From Lophium mytilinum (Eukaryota > Ascomycota > Dothideomycetes > Mytilinidiales > Mytilinidiaceae): a stretch of 64,000 bases of DNA. The DNA lies in NCBI GenBank assembly GCA_010093605.1, contig MU004184.1:293816-357815 (forward strand), in the 5' to 3' direction. Below the pieces are notes generated by a model. That model was not told the origin of the DNA and ran no database searches. It saw only the letters and a program-made list of their open reading frames with translations. The position numbers and the translations under genes were made by a program. Of this stretch, positions 22,601 through 34,019 are shown piece by piece (positions within the stretch are counted from its first letter, which is position 1; every line of letters begins with the position of its first letter).

Positions 22601-25135
22601 CGGGGCTGTCTCGTCAAGTTTCAGACCTTCTTCGGCTTGATACACGACACCCGACGCTCGGAGCTCAAGCTGGTATCAAAACGCGCCACATGGATCCGAT
22701 AGCCTGATAGCTTCGTCGCTTCGGTCCTGACTATTCTCCCAAGGATGGTCCCGGCGCTCATGAATCCTGCGTCAGTCCCTTCCATCAGCAAGAGGATACG
22801 GCGAGTCACGGTAGATATGGAGAGAACCTTGTTAATCCGTGCGGTTCTGGCGATGCTGGTTCACCCCGCCCTGGCTTTGTGGCCTCAAACACATCTCGAA
22901 ATGGCCCCGTGTTCCTCGATGCCCCAGGAGATAACACTTGCATCCAGGGAGCACGACTCGGGCTTGAACAAGCTGGAGTGGTCGACTTAAATATATCTCG
23001 CAATGTTGCGGGTCTCATGAGCTCGAGCGGGGAGTATCTGTGTTAACAGAGGATTCCTGCCTCGCAGCAAAAGAGAGTAGCAGCCACGATGTAGCAGGAC
23101 ATGTTGACCCCAGCAACACACCGAATAAGTCAAGCTCGGCCTTGGGTGGCCATCTGTGGAGGGCAGGGAGCAGAAGCAGAATACTTTATTGCCAAAGTCA
23201 CTGCCAACATGCACGCTATCAAGACCGCCACCAACCTGGCTGCTGGTTTGGCTAGCCTCGTCGCGGCAAGTATGTGGAACTTCCCAGCATTCTTTCGGAA
23301 CATGACCTCAATGCGTGACGCTCTTTGAAGCAGCTGATGGACTCGGTATGGACTTATATCTTGCAGATATCAAGAACGAATCTCGCTGGGCTTCTGGTCC
23401 GTTGTGCTCTATCCCTTCGATAATTCAACCCACTTACAAGCTCACAGAGTGCACAGCATCGACGACCTGTCATGGTCCCCGTCATTGTTCTCCCCATTAG
23501 GTGCTCTACCGTCAGGCCTCCGATCCCAGTTATCCCTACCACTCCGCCGGTCGGACTCCCGTCGGGGGTTCTCCTTCGTCAATCTCAGTCGTCGTTTCAC
23601 ACGTCGTTCCGATTACCGTCCCAGCATTTCCGCCGGCGAGACTCCGCAACCCTCGGCCATGATCACTGAACCAGCTCGAGACAGGCTTTTGCCGCGGGAC
23701 GGCTATGTCCGGTTTGAGTATGAGTTCTTCTTGCCCCAAATGCCATTGACTAACACTACTCAGACGCAACGGCTGTCGATCTAATAATGAGAAGGCTTCC
23801 GAGGCATGATAGACTATCGATCGGACTTCAAGAAGGTGGCATGACCAACGACCCTGATCCAACCACTACCTCTCATCCTACCCAAAGATGAATGGTGACA
23901 TCTGCTGGCAAACACACATGAGACAAGCGGAATCGGGAGTAGTATTTGAGCAGTTGGAGGCGAGGGATAGTTTCCGACTTTGGGCCGGACTCCCGTGTAT
24001 ATGAATCGGTGTGCATGACAAGGGGGCGTAGGGTGAAATCGAGGTACTGTATAGAATACATTTGTAACCTCCCCTCAGCAGCCTCTTTGAACGGTTGTGC
24101 AACACCTACCTTGCTTCAACAGTAGCAACTCCAAACTAGGTCGGCTCTTAAGCCAACAATCACGACACTGCCTCATGACCTCAGAGAGTATGAGGCTTCC
24201 GCACTCTGCTCCCTGCCGCTTGGTTGACATCATGGACGGCATACCGAGGGCCAGTTTCAGCCACGCCGTCTTCAGCTTGACGGCACTGGTTCCACTTGTC
24301 CGATCCTCGGTCAGTTTGAGAGCGGAACCTGGACATGTCTAGGATGGACTAGGCGAGGAGGTGGCTCGCTTGCGGCGACAACTTAAACGAGTGAGGTAGG
24401 CGGTGGCCTCGGAGTGAAAGATATTGCAAGGTGGACAGATCGAAATACGTCCTCACGAGGTCTTCCTCCTATCCTGAGCCAAGCTTCTTCGAGGGTGCGA
24501 AAGCCTCACCCACCACTTTTACCTTTAGCACAATCTTCAACCAGACTTCCAGTGAGCAGTAGAGCGAGAACCTGTGCGGCTTTATCGGCCCCAAGGACCT
24601 CCACCCCACCTCCGAGCTTCGCCTTGCCTCCTCCATCTTTGTGTGGCAGCTGGACTTCGGGATTTCCCCCGGACTTTTTAAGACGCACTTCTCTAGAGTT
24701 TGTCACGCCGGTTGATGGCGCTTGGCGTCGCACCGTTCGAGGCCAGTGTACCAGTAATTCCTTCGCTTGTCCGTTGCGCTTTCGAGGCCCAAATGTATAA
24801 AGGGCGCGGCCAAGTGCATATTCCGGTTACATAAGCATCTCACCGAAATATTAAAAGTTGCTTTGAAGCGCCCAGTATCGATTAATAAGTTTACTTTCTT
24901 TGATAATTATTACTAAAGGGCATAGACAGATAAATCTGTCTACTTGGTTCGCAATCGACTATTGTAGTTGTGGAAGTGCACCTCCTTCAATGTCCCAAAA
25001 ACTGGTGGTTTTGATGTTCTTCGCCTCGCGTAGCTGGTGGGGTCCGGAATATGCACTTGGCCGCGCCCTTTGTAACTGTAAGTTAAGCGTGTTCCCGCGG
25101 AGAGAGTCGCTCCCGTCTTCGGCGTACCCTTTGCC
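19650..25135. other. Gene-poor stretch with scattered coding-like fragments
   Basis: Apart from the listed ORF at 21417, only fragments are seen. One frame stays open for about 100 codons at 22735-23042 (NGPVFLDAPGDNTCIQGARL), without ATG or known motif. Another near 23190-23325 is Ala-rich. I find no RNA gene and no mobile element in this stretch. Confidence 0.4.
21417..21854 (+). CDS. Hypothetical protein, 145 aa
   Basis: An uninterrupted ATG frame of 145 codons. No domain, signal or membrane segment is seen. Another plus-strand frame (21616-21870) is equally protein-like over the same bases, so the frame choice is uncertain and the ORF may be a decayed exon or chance. Confidence 0.2.
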   Translation: MGQGPPMTANLRNLNPGPARWSVPFRTLSQITQRRIKSASSSIRQHRHPIESLVSSCMEDLGTLSESAKLPMAPPEGLQKELLSSLHTRLQRIRHVPRCPAPSVDLPLMLDIETAYLKLDEERPALDATTDFDVLAVHQIQHTKD

Positions 25136-25139
25136 GGAA

Positions 25140-25960
25140 GCAACTTAGTTCCGAGGCAAGACTGGGTCTTCGTCGACCGTCCTGCCTTCCATGCGTACTT
25201 GAATTACGGGCCTCACCGGGTTAACGGAGTAAGGAGCCTTACGTACTATCTAAGGATTAAGGTGACTACTACCCCAGATGAGGTTAAATAGAGCGCGAAC
25301 AACATCCTCCTTAGCGCCGCTGATTGGGTCATACTCTCCCGGCTAGCATCGATAGATCCGTCTCCGGCCAAGAGTCACCGCTTACACCGATGCTTATGCT
25401 GAACCCGTCCTAAACTCTAAGCCCTTCGACTCTTAAGTTGAATTCAAGGGGATGCTGCGTTGTTTTAATGACTAGCGTACGCTTGTCGAAGTGCGGTTTC
25501 GGAAGGTATTGTGTACCTACGGCAAGGACAAAGAACTGGAAGGAGGAACTGAAGAGTGATTAGGGAAGGTGGAGACTAGGGATATAAAAGAGCACGAGCT
25601 CTAGTGGACTTTAGAGTCAAACTCTACGCCGGTGAAATAGCGTTGTCGAGGAATGATAATTTATATCGTCTAGTTAAATAACATTTTAAACATTCCTAAA
25701 GTGTAGTTGACTAAAGATGTGCCTATCTCCTTTGGTACTGCGCCACCCTGCCGAGTCCTATCCGAATAGACTAACGCGTCTCCAATTCGTATATATGCGG
25801 GTAAACTTATTAAAGCGAGTAGAGGCATAGATTCCATTGGGTTTCGAAACTGCGCAACCTAATAACGGTACTATATTATACTAAAGACTTATTCTATTTC
25901 TTCTATCTACCTAACCACATTTTAAAACTAGTGGCTAACCTGTTCTTTCTGCCCGAAAGG
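25140..25960. repeat. AT-richer tract, possibly weakly RIP-affected repeat
   Basis: This stretch has more TA and fewer CA/TG dinucleotides than its surroundings, with a RIP-like look strongest at 25,640-25,950. The shift is far milder than in the terminal block. No transposon protein can be read. It may be an old repeat remnant or merely AT-rich intergenic DNA. Confidence 0.35.
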
Positions 25961-26429
25961 GCTACAGGAGGAATAGGAAAAGTAAAGCAGAATTTAATAC
26001 TGGAAAACCCAACACTGATGTTTCCCACACTCGGCAGCCGTGATGAGTACCCCAAAGCAAGCTTACTATTACTAACCAGCTAATTAAAGGAGCCACTCCC
26101 TCAGACTTTGAACCCTCTTCACCCGCACTAGCCGCCCTTTGGGGGGTAGATGACGTGATATCGGGCCGAGGGTTGTTCCGCCACTTCATATGACTAGCTG
26201 CAGCCTGAAACCTTCTCTCCTTCACCAACCCTCTGTCAGCGCCTTCCTGCCCGGCGAATGATTTCTGGAATGGAAGTTCCATCCAGAGTTCATAATGGAC
26301 AGGCCGCGGGCCAAATCACCTGTTGATTCTGAGCAAGACGATCCTCATTTCATTCAGACTCTCTCCTGTCAAACACCTTTGTAAGCAGACGTACTACGCT
26401 CCATACCAGGCCCAGAAGTTGACTTTTTC

Positions 26430-27270
26430 ATGCACCTCAGTGCCAGCGCCCTAGAGCCAGCGTCAGCACCCGATTTACTACCAAAGACAAAGTCCGCTCT
26501 CCAAACTCGCGACAGCTACCCGGAGCGATTTCCTTCCCAGTTCTCCGCTTTTCCAATCCCGAAACCCGACACGTGTCCACCAATCAGTCTTCGAACGGCT
26601 CATGGATTACCCGTAAGCCACCCCCTCCTCGCTCCTCCTCGCAAGGCCCTGTGCTAACAGAACTCACCAGGGCGAGGTCTTCCACCTCACTTCCGTCTGT
26701 TGGGTGAGCGGCACAGGTATCGAGGGCATGCCACACGGCCCGTGTCGCTCAGCCCAAACATGTTCGCAGACCAAGTCGGCACGCCGGCGAGTGCCGAAGA
26801 TGCTTCAGCAGCGGTCCAGGTTAGATGTGTGTCTCTCACGGAAGTCCCGCCACACGAGTATCTGGACTTCACCAATGAAGCCAGCAACGCTCTGACCACC
26901 AAGCACTTTGCCCGTTACGGTCATGTCTTCCATGCCTTATTGGACCACGACCAGGTTCCACAAGGTTCTACGCATGACGACAACGAGCCTGACGAGCAGT
27001 GGACCGGTGTGGCATCCGCGAGAGAGTAAGTGAACTCTTTACTCTTCACTCATGAATCGAGGACTGACACACTTCTCCAGGACGACCTCTTCCTTTTCAC
27101 CTTTGTTTGTCGGGTGAGCAACACGGGTATCGGGGGCATGCCAGACGGCCCGTGTCTCTCAGCCTGCAGGCTGCTCTGATACGACGATGAGCGACGAGGA
27201 GTTCTTCAGCGAGGAGGATGACCCGCCTTCAAACTCGGTCGAAGCAGCAATGGACTACTGGTATGACTGA
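26430..27270 (+). pseudogene. Remnant of an unrecognised gene, copy 2, with internal duplication
   Basis: This is homologous to the remnant at 19020-19640. The Ser/Pro-rich part (TKSALQTRDSYPERFPSQFS) lies at 26470-26580 and the acidic C-terminus (SDEEFFSEEDDPPSNSVEAA...WYD, TGA) at 27187-27270. A segment beginning near 26690 (GGTGAGCGGCACAGGTATCG) recurs near 27110 (GGTGAGCAACACGGGTATCG), so about 410 bp were duplicated in tandem. The frame between the ends is broken. No function is assigned. Confidence 0.5.
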
Positions 27271-27274
27271 GATC

Positions 27275-28200
27275 TCTGGGGAGAGTGAAACTGGCAGCTT
27301 GGGGTGGCTCGTGCTGCACCAACGGAAGGGTACGCGCTGGCGAGCTACGCAGTACCGGGCATGGGTGGGATGATGACGCCCAGTCCGGACGGGCACTGCT
27401 ACCCCCAATCCCCAGTCCCAGTACAGAGCCAGGTGTTCAGCTCGGATCAAATTCAAAATTCAAAACCAAACTCCTCCTCCGTCTTGGCAATTCCCTTGAC
27501 AATGTGACGTGGGCGACCCTCTTCACGGCCTACAGTTCACCTGCATGACAGTCCTTATGCTGACCCATGTTAGAAATAGAGCGAGAAGTGACCCTGCAGG
27601 TCCAGCACCTTACTGTGAACACAACCCTTGTCTCAGTAAGCTCGACATAGCTATGCCTCGAGTGTTCTCAACCAAGTCCATCTACAAATCTCGAACCAGT
27701 CTCTCGACCCCACCCGGCAATATTGGAAGATTCCGGAGGATTTGTCAGAGCAATAGAGACAAGTTGTCGTCGAGAAGCTAGTCTAAGGCCCGTGGGACAT
27801 GCTGCTCGGTATAATGCTAGCCGTCCCTCAAGGTGGAAGCTTAGGAGTGGAGTCCTAGAGTCAGGAAACGTCCGCGGGCGATAACAGGATCCTGGAACCC
27901 AGTATACTTCCGTGCAAATCATACTTATCTTATGGAATCAGAGCAACCTGACAACGATGGGCCAGCATCAGGCGTCATATCTTCTCATTGCCGGAGAAGA
28001 CAGACGTGCTTCGCGTTTAGCTTTTCGAAGCTTAGAGTTGTTGGACGGAACTAGAACTAACGAAGTCGAGAGTCTCACTTAGTGAGGAAGTATGCTCCGC
28101 TGAGGGTGATAAAGACATTAACCGTCCGGACCGCAGTGGGCTGCCTGATGCAGGAATGCGGTCCAACTTCTCCAATCAACTTCGGTATGTTGGTGGCGAC
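27275..28200. other. No supportable gene
   Basis: Short overlapping frames only, with no domain or RNA motif. Confidence 0.45.
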
Positions 28201-28524
28201 TGCCTCTTTGGATGCTGGGCGATGCATTCCCAGTGAGCTACCATGCCCACCCTCTTTGCACTATCTACGATTGGTGGCGAGCAGGGTCTACAAGGTGTTA
28301 TGGCCGCGGGGATGTTCTACTCCCAATGACACGTTCGGACGGAAAGTATTGCCAGCAGACATATTCTTCGGACGCGGTAGAACTCTTGGGTGACTACTCA
28401 CCGAACGGCTCGCGATTTGGACAACCCGGCCGTCATGACCGTAAAGAAAGTCAAATGCGTGAGAACAGTAAAGAGGATGCCGTCTCTGGAGACGTAAGAT
28501 GTCCTTCAGCAAGAGCCGGCAATC

Positions 28525-28820
28525 CCACGAGCCACCCCAGCTTCGCAGTCTCCTCCGAAGCCTCTGGACCGAAACCTCGAGAACAAAAGCGGAGGGACAA
28601 ATGTCTACATCCGAGGTCTTCTTCCAGGCCGTGCGCATCGTTCACTAGCGACAAGAGCGCCCTACGCATGGCTCGGATCTTCAAGCGAAAGCCGGCATTC
28701 TCGCGAACTATCCCAGCTCCGCGGTCCCTTCGAAGCCTTCGGACCAAGCCTCGAAAACAAGAACAGAGGAACGAATGTCTAACGCTAGGGTCTTCTGCTA
28801 GGTTTGGGCATAGAGAGGCC
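28525..28820 (+). pseudogene. Possible RRM-protein fragment, tandemly duplicated
   Basis: Near 28565-28620 one reads NLENKSGGTNVYIRGLLP. TNVYIRGLLP looks like the first strand (RNP2) of an RNA-recognition motif. About 175 bp further the same segment returns (SLENKNRGTNV) but with two stops where YIR stood. The order and spacing are those of a tandem duplication in which the second copy decayed. A 209-codon ATG frame (28212-28841) runs across the region in another phase and is probably accidental. The RRM reading is plausible but rests on one strand. Confidence 0.35.
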
Positions 28821-28844
28821 AGCGAGAACAGTACTACATAGATG

Positions 28845-30030
28845 GCTGATATCCTGGAAGGATGCTAGGAACTGGAAAGCGTAATGTAAGGGTGTCTGCA
28901 GGGATTGAAGGGGATGCTTCTGCGGGAGTCTTGGAGGGTTCAGAATCCCGTATCAGCCAGGGATGAAGGAACGATGTAGACTGGAATAAATACGGCAGAT
29001 TTGCAAACGCATACTGCAGAACTACATCAATTTTTCACTTCAAAAGTTCTGAAGTTATTGAAGTAAATCGTGATGATTTTTGGCGAGTTTGTGATGTTGA
29101 TTGAGTACATGCAGTTCTTTCATACAGAACGTGCTAAAACGACCATTTGGTCCGTTCGGAGGCGCAGGAGGACCTTGCTATGCACGCGAATTCATTTACC
29201 ACGCATAAGTAACACCATGAACGCCAGATCGTTCTCAACTTCTACTATACCTCCGCTTGCCTTATCGGCGCCTATCGTGCGGAAGCATTCGGGTTTCTAT
29301 TCAGCACGTCTCCTCTAATAGAGCTTTCGTGTCTCGACTCCATTTTTGAAAACAGCCATCTTTCAACCTAATCAATTAACCTCTGAAGCCTTAGCCACGC
29401 CAGCGCCATTGCTGAGGCCCTCGGGACAGGCCCCATCTTCAGCTATCCGTCCCCATCTGCGACAGACCTCTCTCGAGTCCGCGCCTCCAGAACGCACTAT
29501 ACGACCCAAATGCGAAGAATCCATCACAACACCGCGTACTCGAAGTCCACTCGACGCCGAACATACTCCGTTTCCACGATGCAACGGTTTGCGCGCACTT
29601 CTCGAGAACGAGACGGTGTAAAAGGTTAGGGAAGTTCTCAACAATATCCCCAGAATCATCCCACGAAAAGGAAGGCAGCACTCGCGCTTGTCGCGACAGA
29701 AAGGCCGCCATGTCCTCGCCTATTCTTCGCGACGTGGGGACGACCATGAGAGATGCTTCGAAGCACGTTGAGGATACCAGCAAGCGTAGCCATGTTTTTA
29801 AACCATACTGCTGTGGAGCCGATATACAATACCAAACCGCGCGGTTTGCCTCCAGCAGCAACATTGCCTCGAGCTAGTCACAGCCGATCAAGGCCCTAGC
29901 ATCCGGCATTCGACCTTTCCGAAAAGCTGTTTTGGCTTTAGGGAGGGCCGGGGCTTTCTACTGTGGACACACTGGAAGGCTCGACGATGGCACCGACGAA
30001 GACACTGTCTTCACAGGGACCCTGCGTATG
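28845..30030. other. No supportable gene
   Basis: A 91-codon frame at 29346-29621 and a 141-codon minus-strand frame over the same bases are both open. Neither has a recognisable domain. Nothing else is seen. Confidence 0.4.
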
Positions 30031-30034
30031 GCGT

Positions 30035-31020
30035 AGGAAGGTCAGAAAAAAGCGCGACTCGTGGTACAGACTCTTCGAGACTCGGGGGCATACCGGGACA
30101 ACGAGTTTGCTAATGAGATGCTGGACTACTGCGATCATCTGCGGGGATCTAGGAAGTTCGCTGCCGTCGATAGCACCAAGGTGAGCTTCTTTTCCTTACA
30201 GCGTCGGTATCCAACCACTGACCTGCCTCCGCGACAGCAACGACCAGTCCGAGCCCAATCCTCTCCCAGGACCCCAGATCTCCTACAGAGCTATAGATCG
30301 CGCACCTTCCCTCGAGCTCTGCAACAACGCCACCGTCTGCACAACGTCGCTCGAGGAAGCCGAAGCACATTTACAAGAAAATTCGCGTAGGAAAGCGCTG
30401 ATGACCATGGTATGGCCGAGCGCACTGCGACCGCTGTGTACAGTAAATTTGTTGCCATCCCATTCCACACCTACCCCTACTTCAATGAAGCATAGCCTTT
30501 TGGTATTTTATGCTCTAAGATCCCTCCATATACCTCACCCATTCATCCTGTAGACATAGGAAAGACACATCCTGACATCATATAGTCACCTCATACCAGG
30601 CTCTTGACCTCCGCAACCCTTCAACAAAATATAACATTTTCTCCGCCTTTCCTTTCGAAAGGCTGTGCTGCTGCATGGTATTGATGCTCGACCGCGAGTC
30701 CTATACTTCCAATCGCGGCACCCGAGATCAAGCGAGTGGAGTGTTGAACCAAACCCTCCAGACCGCCGCAGACGAGCTACTGGAGGCTTTGGAACTTTAT
30801 AACACGAAACGAGACTGGTGAGACCACACCCTGGTCGATAAAGCTCTGTAGAATCTGGTGACGGGATCTATGACCTCTCACGTCCGCGGAACAAGATATG
30901 CTGGGGTCACGATGGTAAAGGCGCGGGCGTTGGAAAAGACCAGGGAAATCCAGGGGATGAACCTTGTGAGAAGGGCAAAACAGAGGGGCATGTACGTCTC
31001 TGCATCTTCACAGACCTAAT
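30035..31020 (+). pseudogene. Unrecognised intron-containing gene remnant
   Basis: Four protein-like pieces lie in order on the plus strand. 30035-30180 reads RLVVQTLRDSGAYRDNEFAN and MLDYCDHLRGSRKFAAVDST, and ends at a GTGAGC donor. 30239-30400 reads PGPQISYRAIDRAPSLELCN and ends near NSRRKALM. 30412-30495 reads AVYSKFVAIPFHTYPYFNEA and stops. 30690-31010 reads VLNQTLQTAADELLEALELY, with two nonsense codons after it. Frames change between pieces 2 and 3. The coding character is strong and introns are retained, so this is a decayed genomic copy. I cannot name the family with confidence. Confidence 0.55.
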
Positions 31021-31024
31021 TCGC

Positions 31025-32990
31025 CGTGCCAAATAGATCGAGAGCATAGACTCGGGGTAGACTATTCTTCCTGTGTCTGTTTGGACTTCTTGAGTCGATA
31101 AAATACTACGTCTCGACCACCACTGAGGGTTCAAATCGGCGATAAGGGTGTTGAACACAATGAGAACAGGCTGAAATAAGAAGCCTTGGAATTCAGCGAT
31201 GCTTTGCTTCATATTTCTATCCTCTCGGGCGCTATGCTGCTTCAGCTCGCGGAGCCGCCTCCGACTTAACATTCTGACCCCAGCTCCCTCTACTAACCTA
31301 AGACCCTCTCCCGATCTGACAAAGTCGATACCAAAGCACATCCCCAGCAAAAGCATTGCTATCCTCTCCCGTAGGTCCGACGTCATCGTCGGCTTACTCC
31401 AAACTGGCCTACGCCTCGACTACCGCAAAGTTACGCCGCAGGGAAGTTTTACCCCAACCTCTTCGCACTCAAGCTGGAAGCCTCCCGAGCGGGAGCACCT
31501 CCCGTACCGCAGCGACTTGCATGCGAGGCAGCGATGTAGAGGGGTAGAAGCAGGCTCGACGCTGCCTGCGAATCGAAAGTGCACGGTATCAACCACCTAG
31601 GTACATCGAAGACAACGAAAAACTTTTCAGGGCGCGATTCAACTGCATACTTTTGAAGCCGGTATCGCGCTCTGCACCGTATCTGCGATCGCAACCTATC
31701 CCTAGGTGAACGTGACAGACAATCTGGCAGGCGGAAGGACACTCAAGCTCAGGCACCATAGTGAGTACAGAGCTTCGGGCGGAGGAGAGGAAATTAGTGC
31801 TGACAATTAGCGCAGTAGCGTTTACTTCCCGGTACTACCCCCTCATGGCAGCCCTGTGGTCCCAATTGTTGATGCTAAAGCACGACTATCCTGTCAAGCG
31901 CCCATTAAAGCTGAGGAAGACATTCCTGCAACCACTTAGAATTGCTGCTTTGTAGTTTACAACCACACATACGATAATGCCTTACGACGACGTTGTTCTT
32001 ATACGTCGCGCCGAAGCCCGCATCTTCCCAGCCGAACCATCAACGATCAAGTCGCATCATTGCCGGACCCACCGTGGCATTTCCCAGAACGTTTGAGGTT
32101 GGACTCGGCGATAGTGTCCCCAGGTTGCGGTACCTCATCATGCTACGCTTCTAGACAACCGAGAAAATTTTGTGGATCATGGCGGTCTTGGAGAACTAGA
32201 AGGCGGCGAGGAAGACGAGAAGGAATGTGATAAGGGATAGTTACAGGAGTTGTTCTATGCAATGGCGCAGACTTTGGTTTCGGAAAAGGCAGCTACGGGC
32301 AATAACGGCGGAGTTTCCGGGAGCGTGTTATGAGATTGGAAAATACACCTTCAATGGCCTAGAAGTGGTTCTATGGATACACCTTCGCAAAAGCTTAGGT
32401 TTTTTTGGCAAGTAGGAAGTGAGAGCAGCTATCCCATCCAAGTTCACAGGCGTAGTATACTTGTATAGGGTAAAACTAATCCAGAAAGTGCGCTCGCTCT
32501 GTGCTCTTTCCCACGCTAATGTCTGCTGTCTTACCCACGACTAGGTTTCCCATCCACATGCTCCTCTAATCATCTACTTACTCCCTTGACTCTTAACGCG
32601 GTCACTATACCCGCGAGTCAGATTCATGCCCGTACATCTTCAAGCCTGCTCACCGAGCCAAGCTCGTAGTTCTGCAAGGCCGGCCACCAAGTTAGATCGG
32701 ATGGCTGTCCACTACTCTCGCCAGCAGGCTTTGCGCCTCCCTTGACAAGACCCACTCACCTTTACACGAAACCTGATCTTTCAATTATGGACTCGAACCG
32801 GACAGCCGGGCTCCGCACCATCGACCTCCAATGTTCCAAGATTCTTGCTATCGCCAACTTCAGCCGCGGTTCCAGATCGCTTCGCACACCACTCACGCCG
32901 GCGCCTAGGAAGTGGCCCGCAGCATTGTCCGTCCCATTCACGACCGTTATAGCTCATGGTTTGCTTCGTGTCCTGTCCTGAAAGACTAAG
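31025..32990. other. No supportable gene
   Basis: A 159-codon minus-strand ATG frame (30907-31386) overlaps the preceding remnant and has no domain. Other frames are short. No RNA gene or repeat is seen. Confidence 0.4.
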
Positions 32991-32992
32991 TA

Positions 32993-33529
32993 TTATCGTG
33001 AGGGCTTTTGTGTTGAACTGTAGGTAGTAGGGCGCTCTGAGGAGAGCGAGGCCAATACTGGGCGACGCAAAAGCGGCGTGCATCTACAAAGGCGTGGAAG
33101 AACAGCGCGATGCCGCAGGCAATTTGGAGGGTCTCGCGATCGTCTTACGGGGGTGGGAAAGTAGGTATGAGTGAGACCAGCAACTTGCCAGGGAAGAGGA
33201 ATCGGAGGGGTGAACGGATAGATTGTTTGCGTTCCATCAGAGGCGTCCTTCTCGGACAGTGTGAAAAGGGTATCAGTCGGGTTTGCGCGGAAGGACGAAC
33301 GGATATCTAGATTGCTGAAATGTAAGCTAGAACGGAGCCCGTGGCGCGGGGAAGAGTGAGATACATAGACATTGGAGTAAGAATGCTCTGCGGGCGCATT
33401 CAGTCTAAGCATCTTATAAAGACGTTGTACGGAGTGGCGGGTGCTGAGATCATGGAGAAGGAGGCGTCTTAATGCTGTCACAGGTGCCATTTTCTCCGTC
33501 CGGATGTCCTTTCCTGCGAGCTTTCTCAT
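32993..33529 (-). CDS. Hypothetical protein, 178 aa
   Basis: An uninterrupted ATG frame of 178 codons on the minus strand. The last third changes to an Arg/Pro/Leu-rich composition typical of out-of-frame reading. A possible splice pair in the 3' part would remove that section. No domain is recognised, so it may be a remnant or chance. Confidence 0.25.
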   Translation of the reverse strand: MRKLAGKDIRTEKMAPVTALRRLLLHDLSTRHSVQRLYKMLRLNAPAEHSYSNVYVSHSSPRHGLRSSLHFSNLDIRSSFRANPTDTLFTLSEKDASDGTQTIYPFTPPIPLPWQVAGLTHTYFPTPVRRSRDPPNCLRHRAVLPRLCRCTPLLRRPVLASLSSERPTTYSSTQKPSR

Positions 33530-33845
33530 GCGTCAGCCATCTATCTCTTCGTTGAATGTTGTAGGTCTCAATTTAGGGAATACGTAATAGTGTTAGTTTC
33601 GATAGAGCCCTGTGGTGATCCAACAAGACAGAATGTAGTGAAATGCTAAGCGTAAGAATATGACGCGTTCACGTGTGACTGCGCTCAGGGAGATTTTGTG
33701 GCCGTGACAACTGCAACAAACAACCTGCTGTTTTCGCCGATGCTTGTATTGAATCAAACCGCGGGGCGCGGGGCGCGGGGTGTGTGCTGCCTGTGCTCAC
33801 GTGCTGGCTCGCCTGATGTGGCTGGTGCGGGCGTTTGTTTTGGTC

Positions 33846-33853
33846 TATATATT
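33846..33853 (+). promoter_or_regulatory. TATA box of U6 copy B
   Basis: TATATATT, 26 bp before the inferred U6 start, in the same position as in copies A and C. Its presence matters because a reverse-transcribed U6 copy would not carry it. Confidence 0.85.
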
Positions 33854-33871
33854 TGCTATAAATTCAACGCA

Positions 33872-33978
33872 CTTCGCCTTCGGGCATTTGGTCAATTTGA
33901 AACAACACAGAGAAGATTAGCATGGCCCCTGCACTAAGGATGACACGCTTTATCAAAGAGTAGCTTCAAAATTTTTTT
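33872..33978 (+). ncRNA. U6: U6 snRNA gene, copy B, without intron
   Basis: A continuous U6 of about 107 bp: GCC-TTCG-GGC 5' hairpin, A-box-like TTTGGTCAATTTG, ACAGAGA box (33908-33914), AGC triad in ATTAGCATGG, GGCCCCTGCACTAAGGATG, an internal stem-loop with CTTT/AAAG arms, and a T7 run at 33972-33978. The junction GAGAAG/ATTAGC (33915/33916), where copies A and C carry introns, is seamless. The sequence equals the spliced form of copy C apart from the terminal A/T run. The promoter TATA and downstream B-box are retained, so it is expected to be transcribed by polymerase III. The 5' end is inferred from TATA spacing. Confidence 0.95.
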
Positions 33979-34002
33979 AGCTTTTGTTTTGCGCTTAGAT
34001 GA

Positions 34003-34012
34003 GGTTCGAGCC
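34003..34012 (+). promoter_or_regulatory. Downstream B-box of U6 copy B
   Basis: GGTTCGAGCC fits the polymerase III B-box consensus GGTTCGANNCC and lies 25 bp after the terminator. In Saccharomyces SNR6 a B-box downstream of the terminator recruits TFIIIC. Copy C has the equivalent element at nearly the same distance, inside a conserved AGATGAGGTTCGA block. Confidence 0.7.
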
Positions 34013-34019
34013 CCGCTGT

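Noticed and set aside
28212-28841. 209-codon plus-strand ATG ORF
   Set aside because: It runs in a different phase from the RRM-like readings of the same bases, and its composition is basic and low in complexity.
32780-32835. Minus-strand GGTTCGAGTCC resembling a tRNA B-box
   Set aside because: No A-box or cloverleaf at the required distance.
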